The notes beneath the pieces are model-generated. The model saw only the letters and a list, made by a program, of their open reading frames with translations, did no database searches and was not told the origin of the DNA. This document shows, piece after piece, positions 1-9,701 of a DNA stretch of 64,000 nucleotides. Source of the DNA: Panonychus citri (lineage: Eukaryota > Arthropoda > Arachnida > Trombidiformes > Tetranychidae); assembly GCF_014898815.1 (NCBI RefSeq), contig NW_026515477.1:682001-746000 (forward strand). Direction: 5' to 3'. How positions within the stretch are numbered: the stretch's first letter is position 1; the number at the start of each line of letters is the position of its first letter. The translations under genes were made by a program, and so were the position numbers.

Positions 1-470
1 GAATAAAATGATTATTATTTTTCATCATCAATAATATCATTCTCATTCTCATCATGTTTGTTATTGATACAGATAATCACCAATTATGATAACCAAATTT
101 AGCTAATTTTTTATTGCTCAATTCACTTTTTTTTTGTTCATCATTTTCTCAACAATCAACAATTGCTCACGATATTATTTGTATTTACATTGATCGTTGC
201 GTGTTATTATCGTGGTGTTATTACTGAATCATGTTGTCAGTGGAAACAAATTGTTCCAATCAATTAGGTTAAATTGGTTCCTTGAGAAGTTACGATTTTC
301 ATTGGAGAGAAAGGAAAAATTGTTAAATCAATCATAATTTTCTTATACCTTTAATTTAATCATCATCATCATCAACTCATTAGGATGATGACAATTTATC
401 ATGAGAGGTTATTGATTGATTATGTTTAATTGTTGTTGTTGTTGTTGTTGTTTTTTCATCTCGTTAATAG
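1..470 (+). other. Intron of the receptor tyrosine phosphatase gene
   Basis: No coding sequence is visible. The stretch ends in TTAATAG, directly before an exon with clear phosphatase similarity, so it is most simply the intron upstream of that exon. It contains an ATC-rich patch near 361-374 and a GTT repeat (about 431-453). Confidence 0.5.
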
Positions 471-1339
471 GGATATACTCGATCACGAGAGTATATTGTT
501 ACAGAGTGGCCCTTGTCTCATACGATACCTGATTGTTGGTCTCTAATTTATGATCATGACTGTAATTCAGTGATAGTTTTATCACATCCTGATGATACTC
601 ATGTACGTTTAATCAGTTCTGGACTAGTGACAATTAACTAATTGTCTGTCTCCCTCTTTCTCTTAACAGACATATCCAACTTTCTGGCCTAATGAGAAGG
701 AGAAAAGACGGAAATTTGGTCCAGTTTTTACTGTTGATTTAGTTTCTTTTAATCATTATCCTAACATTAAATCGTGGATCTTCAGGATTAACAAGAAAGT
801 TGTTTCTTTAACTGAATTAATGTCCGGTGTTAAAGGAATACCGAAAACAACTCAATTCTTTCAGATAACTTGTTGGCCTCAAGGTCACAAAGTTCCGTCC
901 TCAACCAATGCCTTAGTCGAAATGATGAATATGGTTGAAAGATGGAGACAAAGGACAACCTATGGACCCGTTTGCGTTATTTCAACGTAAATATTTTCCA
1001 TTGATTGTTATCGCCCATTCGAATAGTTTTCTAACTCTTTTACTCTTTCAACACAGAAATGGACGAAGTCGTGTTGGTGTTTATTGCGCTGCAAATGTCG
1101 CTATCGAACAGGTTGTTCAACATGGTGAAGTCGATGTCTTCCAGGCCGTGAAAACGGTCCGTCGTAATCGTCCAAAGTTGGTTGAGAACGAGGTAATTAT
1201 TACATTAGACATTAGATTAATTGATCTATTTCCAATTCTCTAAATTTATCTTTTTATCGTTTTTCTTTAGACGGAATACAAATATTGCTACGATCTGATT
1301 CTTCATTATGTTTTAAATTATCTCAATCAAAGTGAATAA
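471..1339 (+). CDS. Receptor-type protein tyrosine phosphatase, C-terminal pseudophosphatase (D2) domain, 5' partial
   Basis: Four exons (471-602, 670-986, 1057-1192, 1271-1339) join in frame into the last 217 residues. Earlier exons lie left of the window. The order of motifs is that of a PTP fold: YIVTEWPLSHTIPDCW, then TYPTFWPNE, then the WPD-loop region (CWPQGH), then the P-loop region, then VDVFQAVKTVRRNRP and a C-terminal tyrosine-rich helix. The WPD aspartate is Gln. In the P-loop the usual HCSAGxGRTG reads ISTNGRSRVG, so the nucleophilic Cys aligns with Ser, with only the Arg and flanking Gly kept. The domain should therefore bind but not hydrolyse phosphotyrosine. In the family, inactive membrane-distal D2 domains occur in R5-type receptors (PTPRG/PTPRZ, fly Ptp99A), which the end of the domain resembles. 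Subtype is an inference. Confidence 0.85.
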
Positions 1340-1888
1340 CAATCGAGGAGAAGAAAATTTGTTAATGAAAAAAGTTTAAAACGAAATAAAAAATTGATAA
1401 TATCATCAAAAATCTTCTACTCATGTATCAATTTGATCATAAATAATAAACATTAATCGTTTTTCATTCAATCATAATTCTGACAATTTATTTTCTCACA
1501 AAATCTCAGGATCAATTAATCCTTTTGGAAATAAAACTTTTTCAAAACATTCGACATCGATTAGTCCAAAGTTACAATGTCAAAACATATAACAATATAA
1601 TCGTAATTATCTGATATCTTTGTCTTTTTTGTAATTGTAATTGTAATTACAATTGTTGAATTTTGATTGTTTCAATCGTCGATTAATTAAAAACTAAATC
1701 AACAGAAATTCATTCCAACAAGTAGCTCCATCTGTTGATAGAAATGGAGTTTAAATCTCAGCTGATTTTCAATTGAATGATTCAATTTGAATCTGAAGCA
1801 CATGTTGATTAATTTTGATTTTGTTTATTTCTAATTGTTCATCAAATTATCTACCTGAATTTGTGGTGAATCAGTGAATTTAATTTCC
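1340..1888. other. 3' UTR of the phosphatase gene and promoter region of ZNHIT6
   Basis: AT-rich, with no ORF. An AATAAA-type signal occurs near 1385. A CTCF-core-like motif in reverse orientation (CTCCATCTGTTGA, about 1726-1738) lies about 150 bases before the ZNHIT6 start codon. Confidence 0.4.
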
Positions 1889-3066
1889 ATGGAAAGTTCA
1901 ATCAAATTGTGTTGTATTTGTAAAGAAAAACAATTTAAATACAAGTGCCCAGGATGTTTGATGATCACTTGTTCAGTTGAATGTATCAACATTCATAAAG
2001 TTGAATTTGATTGTGATGGTAAACAAAGTATTCAGTTTAAAAAGATTGATGATTTTGATGATAAACAATTTTTCAAAGGTAAGATTCTTGGTTATCATGT
2101 TTGTTTTTGTATTGTTTTCTAATGATTATTTATCGTTTTCTCTTTTCAGACTTTGAATTTCTCGAAGAAGGTTCAAGACTTTTAGATTGTTCCATTCGAG
2201 GTCGTAAGAAGATAATTAAAAACTCTGATCATATTCCAGCCTGGGCTAGGAAATTAGTTTTTGCTGCTCGAAAAAGAGGAACCAGACTTATCCTACTACC
2301 TGGTAGTTTCGAGAAAAGAATCAAAAATCAAACAAATTACATTTACAATAAAGAGTTAATCAGATGGGATGTTGGCCTTGTTTTCACACATATTACCGAA
2401 AAGGGAACTGTCATTGAGAAACCTTCATCTTTGGTTTTAAATCGAGTTGATGAAAATAAAACCCTCGGCGAAATATTGACTGATGTTATCAATCCAAAAG
2501 ATATTCTGGAAAGACATGATATTTGGAAACTGTTGACATGTTACAGATTATCCGATGAATCGAAATTTTTAATTTTACTTTTTACTGGTAAAAAGTTTCA
2601 TCAAATCGATGGAAAAGAAAGCTTAAATAAAGCTCTTCAAAGGAGGACAATAATTGAATATCCAACTTTCATAATAACTTTCAATGAATTTAAGGATAGA
2701 TTTCCGATCGTTGCGGTTGATGAGACTAGTGATATCGCCAACACTTTGGCTGAGAAGAACTTTTTTGGTAACAACTTTCTCAAAAGGAAAATGTATTTTA
2801 ATGAAAAGAGAAAACAACCGGAAGAGTTGAATCCACACATTGAGCCTAAAGTAGCCAAAAAAGACCAGGACCAAGACCAAGACCCCAAACAAGACCAAGA
2901 ACCACCAGAAGGTAACCCGATTCCCATAGACTGCAACAATCAAGTCTGTGTTGATCCAATTTTGCCTCAAAGCGTATCAGATGTGTCATCTTTATCTGCT
3001 AGCGATGATGAGGATTACCAAAAGTTCTTAAACATTGGGTTTGCTCGGCAGTCAACTGGCATCTAA
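1889..3066 (+). CDS. ZNHIT6: Box C/D snoRNA protein 1 (BCD1), zinc-finger HIT domain protein
   Basis: Two exons, 1889-2078 and 2150-3066, join to 368 residues. The first ATG is at 1889; the in-frame codon upstream is GTG and is not a credible eukaryotic start. Residues 8-42 form a zf-HIT finger (C8/C11, C20/C23, C28/C32, H36/C42). The central region has the BCD1 signature: LLPGSFEKRxxNxTNYI, then a conserved IRWDV strand, then RRTIIEYPTFIIT near residue 230. The C-terminus is low-complexity, with an Asp-Gln dipeptide run and an acidic Ser-rich end. Family members act in the nucleus as early assembly factors for box C/D snoRNPs and work with the R2TP system. SHQ1, the H/ACA counterpart, lies at 46.7 kb. 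No frame errors. Confidence 0.88.
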
Positions 3067-3180
3067 AATTTAAATCATTTTTCCTTTTCATCTTATTGAA
3101 TTCACTGTAAAAAAAAAGTATATATACCAAATCAAATCACAAATCTCATCTTGTATAATATGATAGATAATCTAATTTTC

Positions 3181-3666
3181 TTACTTTGTTAACATGGCGA
3201 CATCCCTCAAAAGTCCTTTGGTAGATTCTTCCAATTCAGTCCTCCTTTTGATCAATTTCTCTTCTTTTTCTGCTCTCTTGACCTTTTCAGTTTCGCTTTT
3301 ATGTTCAACATAAGCTTTTTCCTCTTGTTTACTGTTGATCTTCACCTGTAGCTCTTGATTCTCAGTCTCAATCAATTTAATTTCTTCCAATTTGGCTTCT
3401 TGTTCCGCTTTTATCTTTTCTTTATAATCTACATCACCAAAGTATTTCTTCAAATGATCAAAGGTTTTTGACGAAAATGATTCATTAATGTCAATTATTT
3501 TCTTTTTAAGAACAGCCAATCTCATTGAACGTTCAACAATATAACCTTCCAATTTATTGATCTCTTGGGACAAATAGTCACATTGGATGTTGAGAATAAA
3601 CAAAACTACCTTGTCTCTTGACTCCTGGTTCTCGAAAAGACTGTTATTTGAAGATTCAGAAGTCAT
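3181..3666 (-). CDS. Small coiled-coil protein, unrecognised
   Basis: Intronless ORF of 161 residues starting with ATG at 3666. From about residue 35 to 150 it is rich in Glu, Lys and Leu with heptad-like spacing (EQEAKLEEIKLIETENQELQ), so a long coiled coil is predicted. There is no signal peptide, membrane segment or known motif. It converges on ZNHIT6 with a gap of about 115 bases, and its upstream side (3790-3805) carries a CTCF-core-like motif, which supports a real promoter. Small kinetochore or tethering coiled-coil proteins look like this, but composition alone does not allow an assignment. Confidence 0.6.
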   Translation of the reverse strand: MTSESSNNSLFENQESRDKVVLFILNIQCDYLSQEINKLEGYIVERSMRLAVLKKKIIDINESFSSKTFDHLKKYFGDVDYKEKIKAEQEAKLEEIKLIETENQELQVKINSKQEEKAYVEHKSETEKVKRAEKEEKLIKRRTELEESTKGLLRDVAMLTK

Positions 3667-3789
3667 GATGAAATTTATTTAAACACTTAATTCGCAATTA
3701 AAAATTGTTGGCAGTTTAATCGAAAAAGGGAAAAGAAATTAAATTTTTGGCTTCTTTTCATTTCAAAGAATTTTTGCGAAAACGGTTTA

Positions 3790-3805
3790 CAGCGCCATCT
3801 ATTGG
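3790..3805 (-). promoter_or_regulatory. CTCF-core-like motif upstream of the coiled-coil gene
   Basis: Read on the minus strand this is CCAATAGATGGCGCTG, matching by eye 14 of 15 positions of the metazoan CTCF core CCASYAGRKGGCRSY. It lies 124 bases upstream of the ATG at 3666. Confidence 0.5.
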
Positions 3806-4229
3806 ATGGAAAAGAAAAGCTTAATCATTTTTTCGTTTACGATTAGAAAAGTTATTAATTTCGTTCAATCGGAATATCTTTGTAGATTGATTTGTTTTTC
3901 TTTTGTCAGAATTTTTATCATGATGACTTTTGTTCGAAGCTTGTGTACTTTAGAATTGATTCAATTACTGGTGTTGTTAATTTTGGAAAAGTTGATGTTC
4001 TAAATTGCTTTTGGTTCCATTAACTTTTCTAAACCTACGCTTAGTTTTTATCAATTAGGTTGATGATTTTTGATTAGAATTTTTGAATTAATAACGATAA
4101 TAGAGAACAGGTGGTTGAGAATTAATTGGATTAGTAAATATACCGGAAGAATGAGTCTGTTTCTTTTTTTGGATCAACTTTATTCATGAGAAAATATTAA
4201 TGACAATTTTAAATTCTATCGATGGTTAA
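3806..4229. other. Intergenic DNA between the coiled-coil gene and the GPCR gene
   Basis: It contains a 65-codon ATG-initiated hydrophobic ORF on the plus strand (3806-4003) that begins inside the CTCF-like motif region. Composition is like the surrounding AT-rich DNA and I see no supporting motif. The rest is probably the 3' region of the GPCR gene. Confidence 0.3.
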
Positions 4230-5123
4230 TTATAAGGGGCCATTTTTTGGATTCTCATATCGGGCCATTGGTCGATATTCAAGAGAATCAGTATAAATAG
4301 AGATTAATCCTTTTCTAAATTCAGTCCAAAAATATGAATCAACGATCGGGAATACAAATCGTTGTGCACACCAAATGATTCCACTAATCATGATCCATTC
4401 AACTTTCCATTCCGGTTCCGGAATACCCGGTGGAACCTTTGAAAAGGTTGATATCCAAACACCGATAACATGACCAATAGAAAGGATAATATGAACTGTA
4501 AGAAGGCCAATGGACAGTTCGAACAGTTCAATGACAGATTCGGTTGGTTCGAAAGGTTCACGACGAGATTGATAAAGAAGCAGAGAAAGTATCATGATCG
4601 GCAAGAAAAGGACACAAATGGTGTACATGAAGGTGAATGTTTCTTTGAACGGGAAATCATAAGAGAGAAATAGATCGCAATTAACTTGAGAGGAAGTTAA
4701 TGAGGTGAAAATTAACGATAGAACAATTGAACTTGTCCAAATAGAGCCCAATAGGATGGTCATTTTAGCCTCGGTTAAATTATAAACTGACCCTTGGTAT
4801 TGAGCCACTGAGGTTAATCCCAATAAGGTGAGAAGAAAAGTTTTGGCAAATTGTTCAACAATTAGAGTGAAGGTGAAAAATGAACAAAGAGTTGATGAGA
4901 ATGACCAACCATTGGACATTGAGGAAATGAAAAAGGGTAAATTGAGAACACCTAGAAGGTCACAAAGAGCTAAACTTAGAATAGTTCGTGAGGTCAATCG
5001 AGATCGACTCTTAGGTGAGATACAGCAAAAGATTACATAGATGACCAAGAAATTGGACACAAATCCGATGACACATATGAAAGCGTAGATCACTTGACAA
5101 GCCTCAATCAAACCGAAAGCCAT
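4230..5123 (-). CDS. Divergent intronless G-protein-coupled-receptor-like protein
   Basis: Single ORF of about 297 residues; the ATG is at 5123 (an upstream TTG is ignored). Seven hydrophobic segments are visible. TM1 holds the GFVSN Asn (1.50), TM2 the LALCD Asp (2.50), and the TM3 start has a Cys (TLCSFF). After the last TM comes a typical helix-8 sequence, TEFRKGL. Two switch motifs are lost: the DRY at the end of TM3 aligns with AQY, and NPxxY in TM7 aligns with FPIVD. TM6 lacks CWxP. The short loops and N-terminus fit a class A-derived orphan or chemosensory-type receptor. No ligand can be predicted. The lack of introns may reflect a retrocopied or expanded receptor family. Confidence 0.75.
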   Translation of the reverse strand: MAFGLIEACQVIYAFICVIGFVSNFLVIYVIFCCISPKSRSRLTSRTILSLALCDLLGVLNLPFFISSMSNGWSFSSTLCSFFTFTLIVEQFAKTFLLTLLGLTSVAQYQGSVYNLTEAKMTILLGSIWTSSIVLSLIFTSLTSSQVNCDLFLSYDFPFKETFTFMYTICVLFLPIMILSLLLYQSRREPFEPTESVIELFELSIGLLTVHIILSIGHVIGVWISTFSKVPPGIPEPEWKVEWIMISGIIWCAQRFVFPIVDSYFWTEFRKGLISIYTDSLEYRPMARYENPKNGPL

Positions 5124-6572
5124 GATTTCCAAGTCAACCGAACAACAATTAATAAATTGAGGGAAAATAATCTGGAAGATATTGAAAGTTTCAAGACGAA
5201 ATTTAGTTAATCACAAAGTGTTTATGTGTCGGATTGTTGATTGAAAGTCATTTGGTTTAATTTTAGATCTAAAAAGCAAACTAAATTGTTGAGCCCACTC
5301 AAAACGCCACAATATGGATTAACTTAATCATCATGTAAGTTAGTTAACTTTAATTAGAAGGCACAATCACAAGCGATTAATAATTTACGATCAAAATATT
5401 CCCAATGAAGTTTAATTGTGAAAATTTAGTGACACTTTACAGATGAAAAGTTTCTTGCAAAGGTTAATAGTTAAATTGAATTGGTTCAAGTTTGTTATTC
5501 TTAATTGTTCTGTTAAATGTTGATAATTTAAACGAAACTAAATTATCATCTTCTTTCTCACTCTAATTCATCTTCTTCATCTTTCTTTTTCTTTCTTTTA
5601 TCTTCATCATCATCATCATTTTGATGCTTCTTCTTCTTTAACATAATTTATTTTGAGAAAAGTTTCCAAACTTTTGGATACAATTAGTAAATCGCACAAT
5701 TAACCAAGTAAATCGTCAAGTTATCGATACAATTTTGGTACCAATGGGTTATTTAAATTGTGAGAAAGTTAATTGAGTTAATTTTTTGTATCATAGAAAC
5801 AAAGATTAACCATAAAAGGACATTAATGTTAACATATTGTTGTTGTTGGCAATTGAATTGATTTTTTTGTTTCTCTTGTTAATTCAACATTTACAAACTC
5901 ATTGATGATGATGGAGGATTTCAAGGTGGGTTTGGTTGTATAGAGACAACTAAATTGTTGTTTAATTTTTTTTCGGGTGGGTGTTTAATATTAGTACTTG
6001 TTGATTAATAATAAATGATAAGAGTTCACAAGACTAATCTATTAATAAATATCAGGTATTGTGATCCTGGTTAACGGGCGTTTAGCCAATCTTTTTGTTT
6101 AATTGTTGTTGGTAAAATCCTTGGTAAATATTGATTGTCTTCAATTGTTTTAGTCTATTGTGTGTGTCAGTCGCCAGAAATGTTAATCCTGATTAGATGG
6201 TAAACATGTTAATTGTGTTGATCATTTTCGATGATCATCAAAAACACGTGTTTCAGGATATTAACAAAAATTCTTAGGAATTGAATTACATGAGAATGGA
6301 GAGAATTGTGAATTATTTCAATTCAATTAAAGTGAACAATCAACGATTCAAGTTAATCGATTGATAAACTTTTCGTTCAACTTTAATCGTAGTTAATTGA
6401 ATATGAAGATTTGTACTTGAGTCTTAAGGTTGGAAAAAAAACTGGAAAAGATACTCTGAGTTAATCTTTATTCACAATCTGAACTTCAGATTAACTGATT
6501 AGTCTTTGATTGTCTATCGATTAATTGAAGTGATTAAGACAAAATCAATTCCACATAATCAGTTTTCGATTC
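5124..6572. other. Intergenic DNA between the GPCR gene and the retroelement-like module
   Basis: AT-rich sequence without a credible ORF. There is a pyrimidine/TCATC-rich stretch at about 5550-5640. Nothing resembles an RNA gene or transposon end. The 3' part may include the 5' end of the module that follows, whose boundary I cannot fix because no target-site duplication is evident. Confidence 0.35.
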
Positions 6573-6588
6573 ACACGCCATCTGGTGG
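6573..6588 (-). promoter_or_regulatory. CTCF-core-like motif upstream of the Gag-like ORF
   Basis: On the minus strand it reads CCACCAGATGGCGTGT, the closest match in the window to the CTCF core (CCASYAGRKGGC). It sits about 140 bases before the ATG at 6725. Confidence 0.5.
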
Positions 6589-6724
6589 GAGAAATTTTTC
6601 TATTTTTTGTTTTTCCTCAAACCGATAAAAATCAAGGTGAATTAATTAATTATATTATCGTGAATCAATTTAATTAATAAATAAAACTGTGAAAATATTA
6701 ATAATAAACAAGTGAGGCATCAAA

Positions 6725-8374
6725 ATGAACACTAATAATCAAGGTAAGAATAATAAAAATAAAGAAAATAATGAAATTCTACTCTAAGGCCAACGCCCAG
6801 TGTTATATATATTAACTTGGTACACGTTATTTTGTTATTAATATTAATATTAATGTTATATATAATTTCTTTAAACCCATGTACATTTAGATCAATTATC
6901 CAAAGATAATATCTCAAGAAGTCTGAGTTGGTTAGATTTCATTCATGAAAAGAATCAACTAATAGAAACGAAGATTTCAAGCGTGGACAAAAACACGTGG
7001 ATTCAACACCTCAAATCCCTCCAATTTATCACCTGTAACACCAAAGGACTTACTTCCATGGGTTACAAGTTAACGGAAAATCGAGCAAAGAAAATTAAAA
7101 ATACAACTAATTGGATGTTGAAAGAATTAGTAAATATGCCAGAAGTTGACCCATCGTCAGTAACCATGGCGAAGCAAATTATTTCTGAAATTAACATTAG
7201 ATTTAACAATCTTATTGATGAAATAATTCAACCGGACACTGATCAAGTTGAGGTTGCTAATATTAATATTAATATTAATAATATTAATAATAACAACATT
7301 AATGAGGCCACCATGTTGGAAAACACTGCCAATAATAATGAATTTGAAATTTTGGATCAAAATCTCCCCGGAACATCAAAAAACATTCAACCAAGTAAAT
7401 CAACAATCGATGATCAAATTTGTGAGGAAGGTGAAGATTCCGATGATGAAATTAATGCAACAAGAATCCAGTTTGATAGAAAGAAAGTTAATGAAAACTA
7501 TCAGAATCTGAAAAACAAATATAAAGATTCAGAATTTACTCCATCGAAAAAAGCCAAAAAAGTTGTTTTCGATAGAGAACTAAGCTCTATTCCAAAAACA
7601 TGGAAAAAATGGGAAACAATTGAGATGGATCCAGTATTTATCATGAAAAGTGAAATTGAACCAAAGGAACTGATTAAAAAGATGAATTCAGCTTGTGTAT
7701 TAGGTGAACTAGAAGACTTACCGCTGGTTCTCATTCCACTCAATAAAACAGTCAAAGCAAGAGCTCCGGATGTTTTATCAGCTAGACAAGCTATAAAAGC
7801 GATCAAAAATTGGAACAACAATATTAATATTAATTGGCCTGATACTTTCGATCCAAGAATCAAAATTCACAACGTTAAATTCAGTGGTAACGTTGAATCG
7901 AAAGAAGAATGGACCAATATTATTAATGATATTCTTAGTAAAGCTAATCTACAAAGAAAATATTCATTCCAATATGTTACGAATTTTCCGAATCGTGATG
8001 GTAAAAGCTTTGACGTGATAATTTCAGTATCACCTGAAACTCGAGAAGAATTGGAACAAATTAAAGGAAGACTATTCTATCGCTTTAATTTGATGAACGT
8101 GACAGATCATTTTAATATACTAAAATGTTGGAAATGTCAGACCTTGGGTCATTTTGGATCTCATTGTAAAGCTCAAACAGTCTGTCGTTTTTGTACAGGC
8201 AATCATCGACCTATCGCTTGTCCAATCAAAGATCAACCAGACAAATATGTTTGTCCAATTTGTATGCAAAAGGGTCACGATTCCAACGCTTGGGAATGTC
8301 CGATGTTTCAAGCTCGATTGAGACAAGAGATTCAAAAAACAAATTTCAATTATTCTTGGATAATGAGAATATAA
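6725..8374 (+). CDS. ORF1: Gag-like nucleic-acid-binding protein with three CCHC zinc knuckles
   Basis: The long ORF has no early in-frame ATG after its upstream stop at 6872. A short exon with ATG (6725-6743) followed by a GTAAGA donor, an intron 6744-6890 ending CATTTAG, and the rest 6891-8374 joins in phase to 500 residues. Near the C-terminus are three knuckles: CWKCQTLGHFGSHC (CX2CX4HX4C), CRFCTGNHRPIAC (CX2CX3HX4C) and CPICMQKGHDSNAWEC (CX2CX4HX6C). This triple pattern is typical of ORF1 of R1/Jockey-type elements, where it binds element RNA. The N-terminal half is Asn/Ile-rich where the AAT-type motif is translated, followed by an acidic patch and a basic stretch (KKAKKVVF). The intron is odd for an element that passes through RNA. 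Confidence 0.75.
6744..6890 (+). other. Predicted intron in the Gag-like ORF
   Basis: It has a GTAAGA donor and a TTTAG acceptor, interrupts codon GAT after its first base, and restores an ATG to a frame otherwise lacking one. It contains one copy of the module's TTAATATTAA-type motif (about 6834-6857), so it seems to have evolved with the module. Confidence 0.55.
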
Positions 8375-8600
8375 ATTTTTATTATAACATGAATACTAAT
8401 ATTATTATTATTAATAATAATATTAATGAAAATGATTACAACGTAGTCAATTTAAATTTTTCAATCAACAAATTTGTTGTCAAGTTACAAAACTACAACA
8501 TAATTTTTCTAAATTTCAATTAATTTTCAAATCTCTTTTAAACAAATTTTTTCCTTTTTCTTTCTTCTTAAGAATACAATATTATTTAGCTTTCCAAAGC
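8375..8600. other. Spacer between ORF1 and the antisense ORF
   Basis: Non-coding, very AT-rich, with a dense copy of the module's motif at about 8391-8429. It separates the convergent 3' ends of ORF1 and the antisense gene. Confidence 0.4.
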
Positions 8601-9449
8601 TCAGAAAGGACACTTATGTGGAAATCCACCAAGGTATCGCATCGAAAGATTATAATTGGGTCGTGAATAAGTCAACCGATGAGGAATGATATTAACTGGA
8701 CTTTTCACCGGGAAATCATCCAAAAATTCACCCACAGTAGCACATTGATTGATACTTTGGTGATACATTTTAACCACATCAATAAGTTCAGTCTTATACC
8801 CATAGATTTGGTTCAACTGCTCCTTTAACTGCTGTGGAGTAAAACTCTTCTTAGTCATAATTGACGGAGTTTTATCAGCACCAAGACAATAGAGTGGAAC
8901 CTCATCTCCGGTGAGTGAACCATACAAAGGTTGATCAATACGATTATTAATACTAATAATATTATATACTTTTCCTCTTGCAACTCGTTGGGTGAATTCA
9001 TCAACAGTATTATTAACACCATAAGCTGTATACAAATCCAAAGGAATTTCCTTACGCTTTGGAGTCTGACCATGGAAACAACGAACTTCATGGGCCAAAT
9101 AATCATGAATTCCAAAGATTCTCTTACAAGTGGTACACTCAACCTTGAGTAAAGCATAAGCTTCTCTTTCCATGTTACCCATAAAAGTAAAATAAGGATC
9201 ATTGAAATCAACATGACAACTTGGAATTGGACACTTTGTCTGAGGCTTTTTGTATGGTTCAGGAGGTTTTGCGAAAGCGGGATTTCCGGCTCGAGTTGAA
9301 ATACAAACATTACAATACATCCTCATACAAAATCTTTGCTTAAAACCACCATTATGAACTCTCGGATCAACAGCTATTTTCTCACAAATCCCACACACAA
9401 AATATTTTGTATCAACATTCCCAACAATCTGATTCAACTTTATGTTCAT
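8601..9449 (-). CDS. Antisense ORF: RING-like plus TRAF-type zinc-finger protein
   Basis: Intronless ORF of 282 residues with ATG at 9449, transcribed opposite to the Gag and EN-RT ORFs that flank it. The N-terminus has a RING-like array: C19/C22, C41, C46/C49, C73/C78. The His normally two residues after the third Cys is Arg (CMRMYCNVC), so the second zinc site is atypical. A second finger CTTC-x11-H-x3-C near residues 115-135 resembles TRAF/SIAH-type fingers. The remaining 140 residues have no motif I recognise. RING plus TRAF-type fingers in other proteins means E3 ubiquitin ligase activity; that is an inference here. The module's AT motif lies in its coding sequence (8941-8969). Known R1/Jockey elements have no such ORF. 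It may be a captured host gene. Confidence 0.7.
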   Translation of the reverse strand: MNIKLNQIVGNVDTKYFVCGICEKIAVDPRVHNGGFKQRFCMRMYCNVCISTRAGNPAFAKPPEPYKKPQTKCPIPSCHVDFNDPYFTFMGNMEREAYALLKVECTTCKRIFGIHDYLAHEVRCFHGQTPKRKEIPLDLYTAYGVNNTVDEFTQRVARGKVYNIISINNRIDQPLYGSLTGDEVPLYCLGADKTPSIMTKKSFTPQQLKEQLNQIYGYKTELIDVVKMYHQSINQCATVGEFLDDFPVKSPVNIIPHRLTYSRPNYNLSMRYLGGFPHKCPF

Positions 9450-9701
9450 CGTTGAATATTAGATTCACTAAATATAACCAATAATTAATTCACAATGAAA
9501 ATTTAATAATAATAATAATAATATTAATAATAATAACAAATCAACTCGATTGTAACAATTAAAGCGGAAAAATAAACAAATTAAGCGACAACAAACATTT
9601 ATAAATAAACAATTAGCTTTCATTTTTTAGCGCCAAAAACTATAATAACTCCATCTAGTAGACAAAATTAAAGATCAAAGTCAGACGAACTTAAATTCAA
9701 C
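9450..9701. promoter_or_regulatory. Putative bidirectional promoter between the antisense ORF and ORF2
   Basis: The two ORFs start divergently 252 bases apart. The spacer has the AAT motif (about 9500-9538), an E2F-consensus-like site (TTTGGCGC on the minus strand, about 9630-9637, within TTTTAGCGCCAAAAA) and a CTCF-core-like site (CTACTAGATGGAG on the minus strand, about 9650-9662) about 40 bases before the ORF2 ATG. Function is inferred from position only. Confidence 0.4.

Noticed and set aside
2623..2970. Minus-strand ORFs of 100-115 codons opposite ZNHIT6
   Set aside because: Shadow frames of a well-supported gene; no motif of their own.
3806..4003. 65-codon hydrophobic ORF on the plus strand
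   Set aside because: Starts in a promoter-like motif, AT-rich composition, no motif or homologue recognised; too weak to call a gene.
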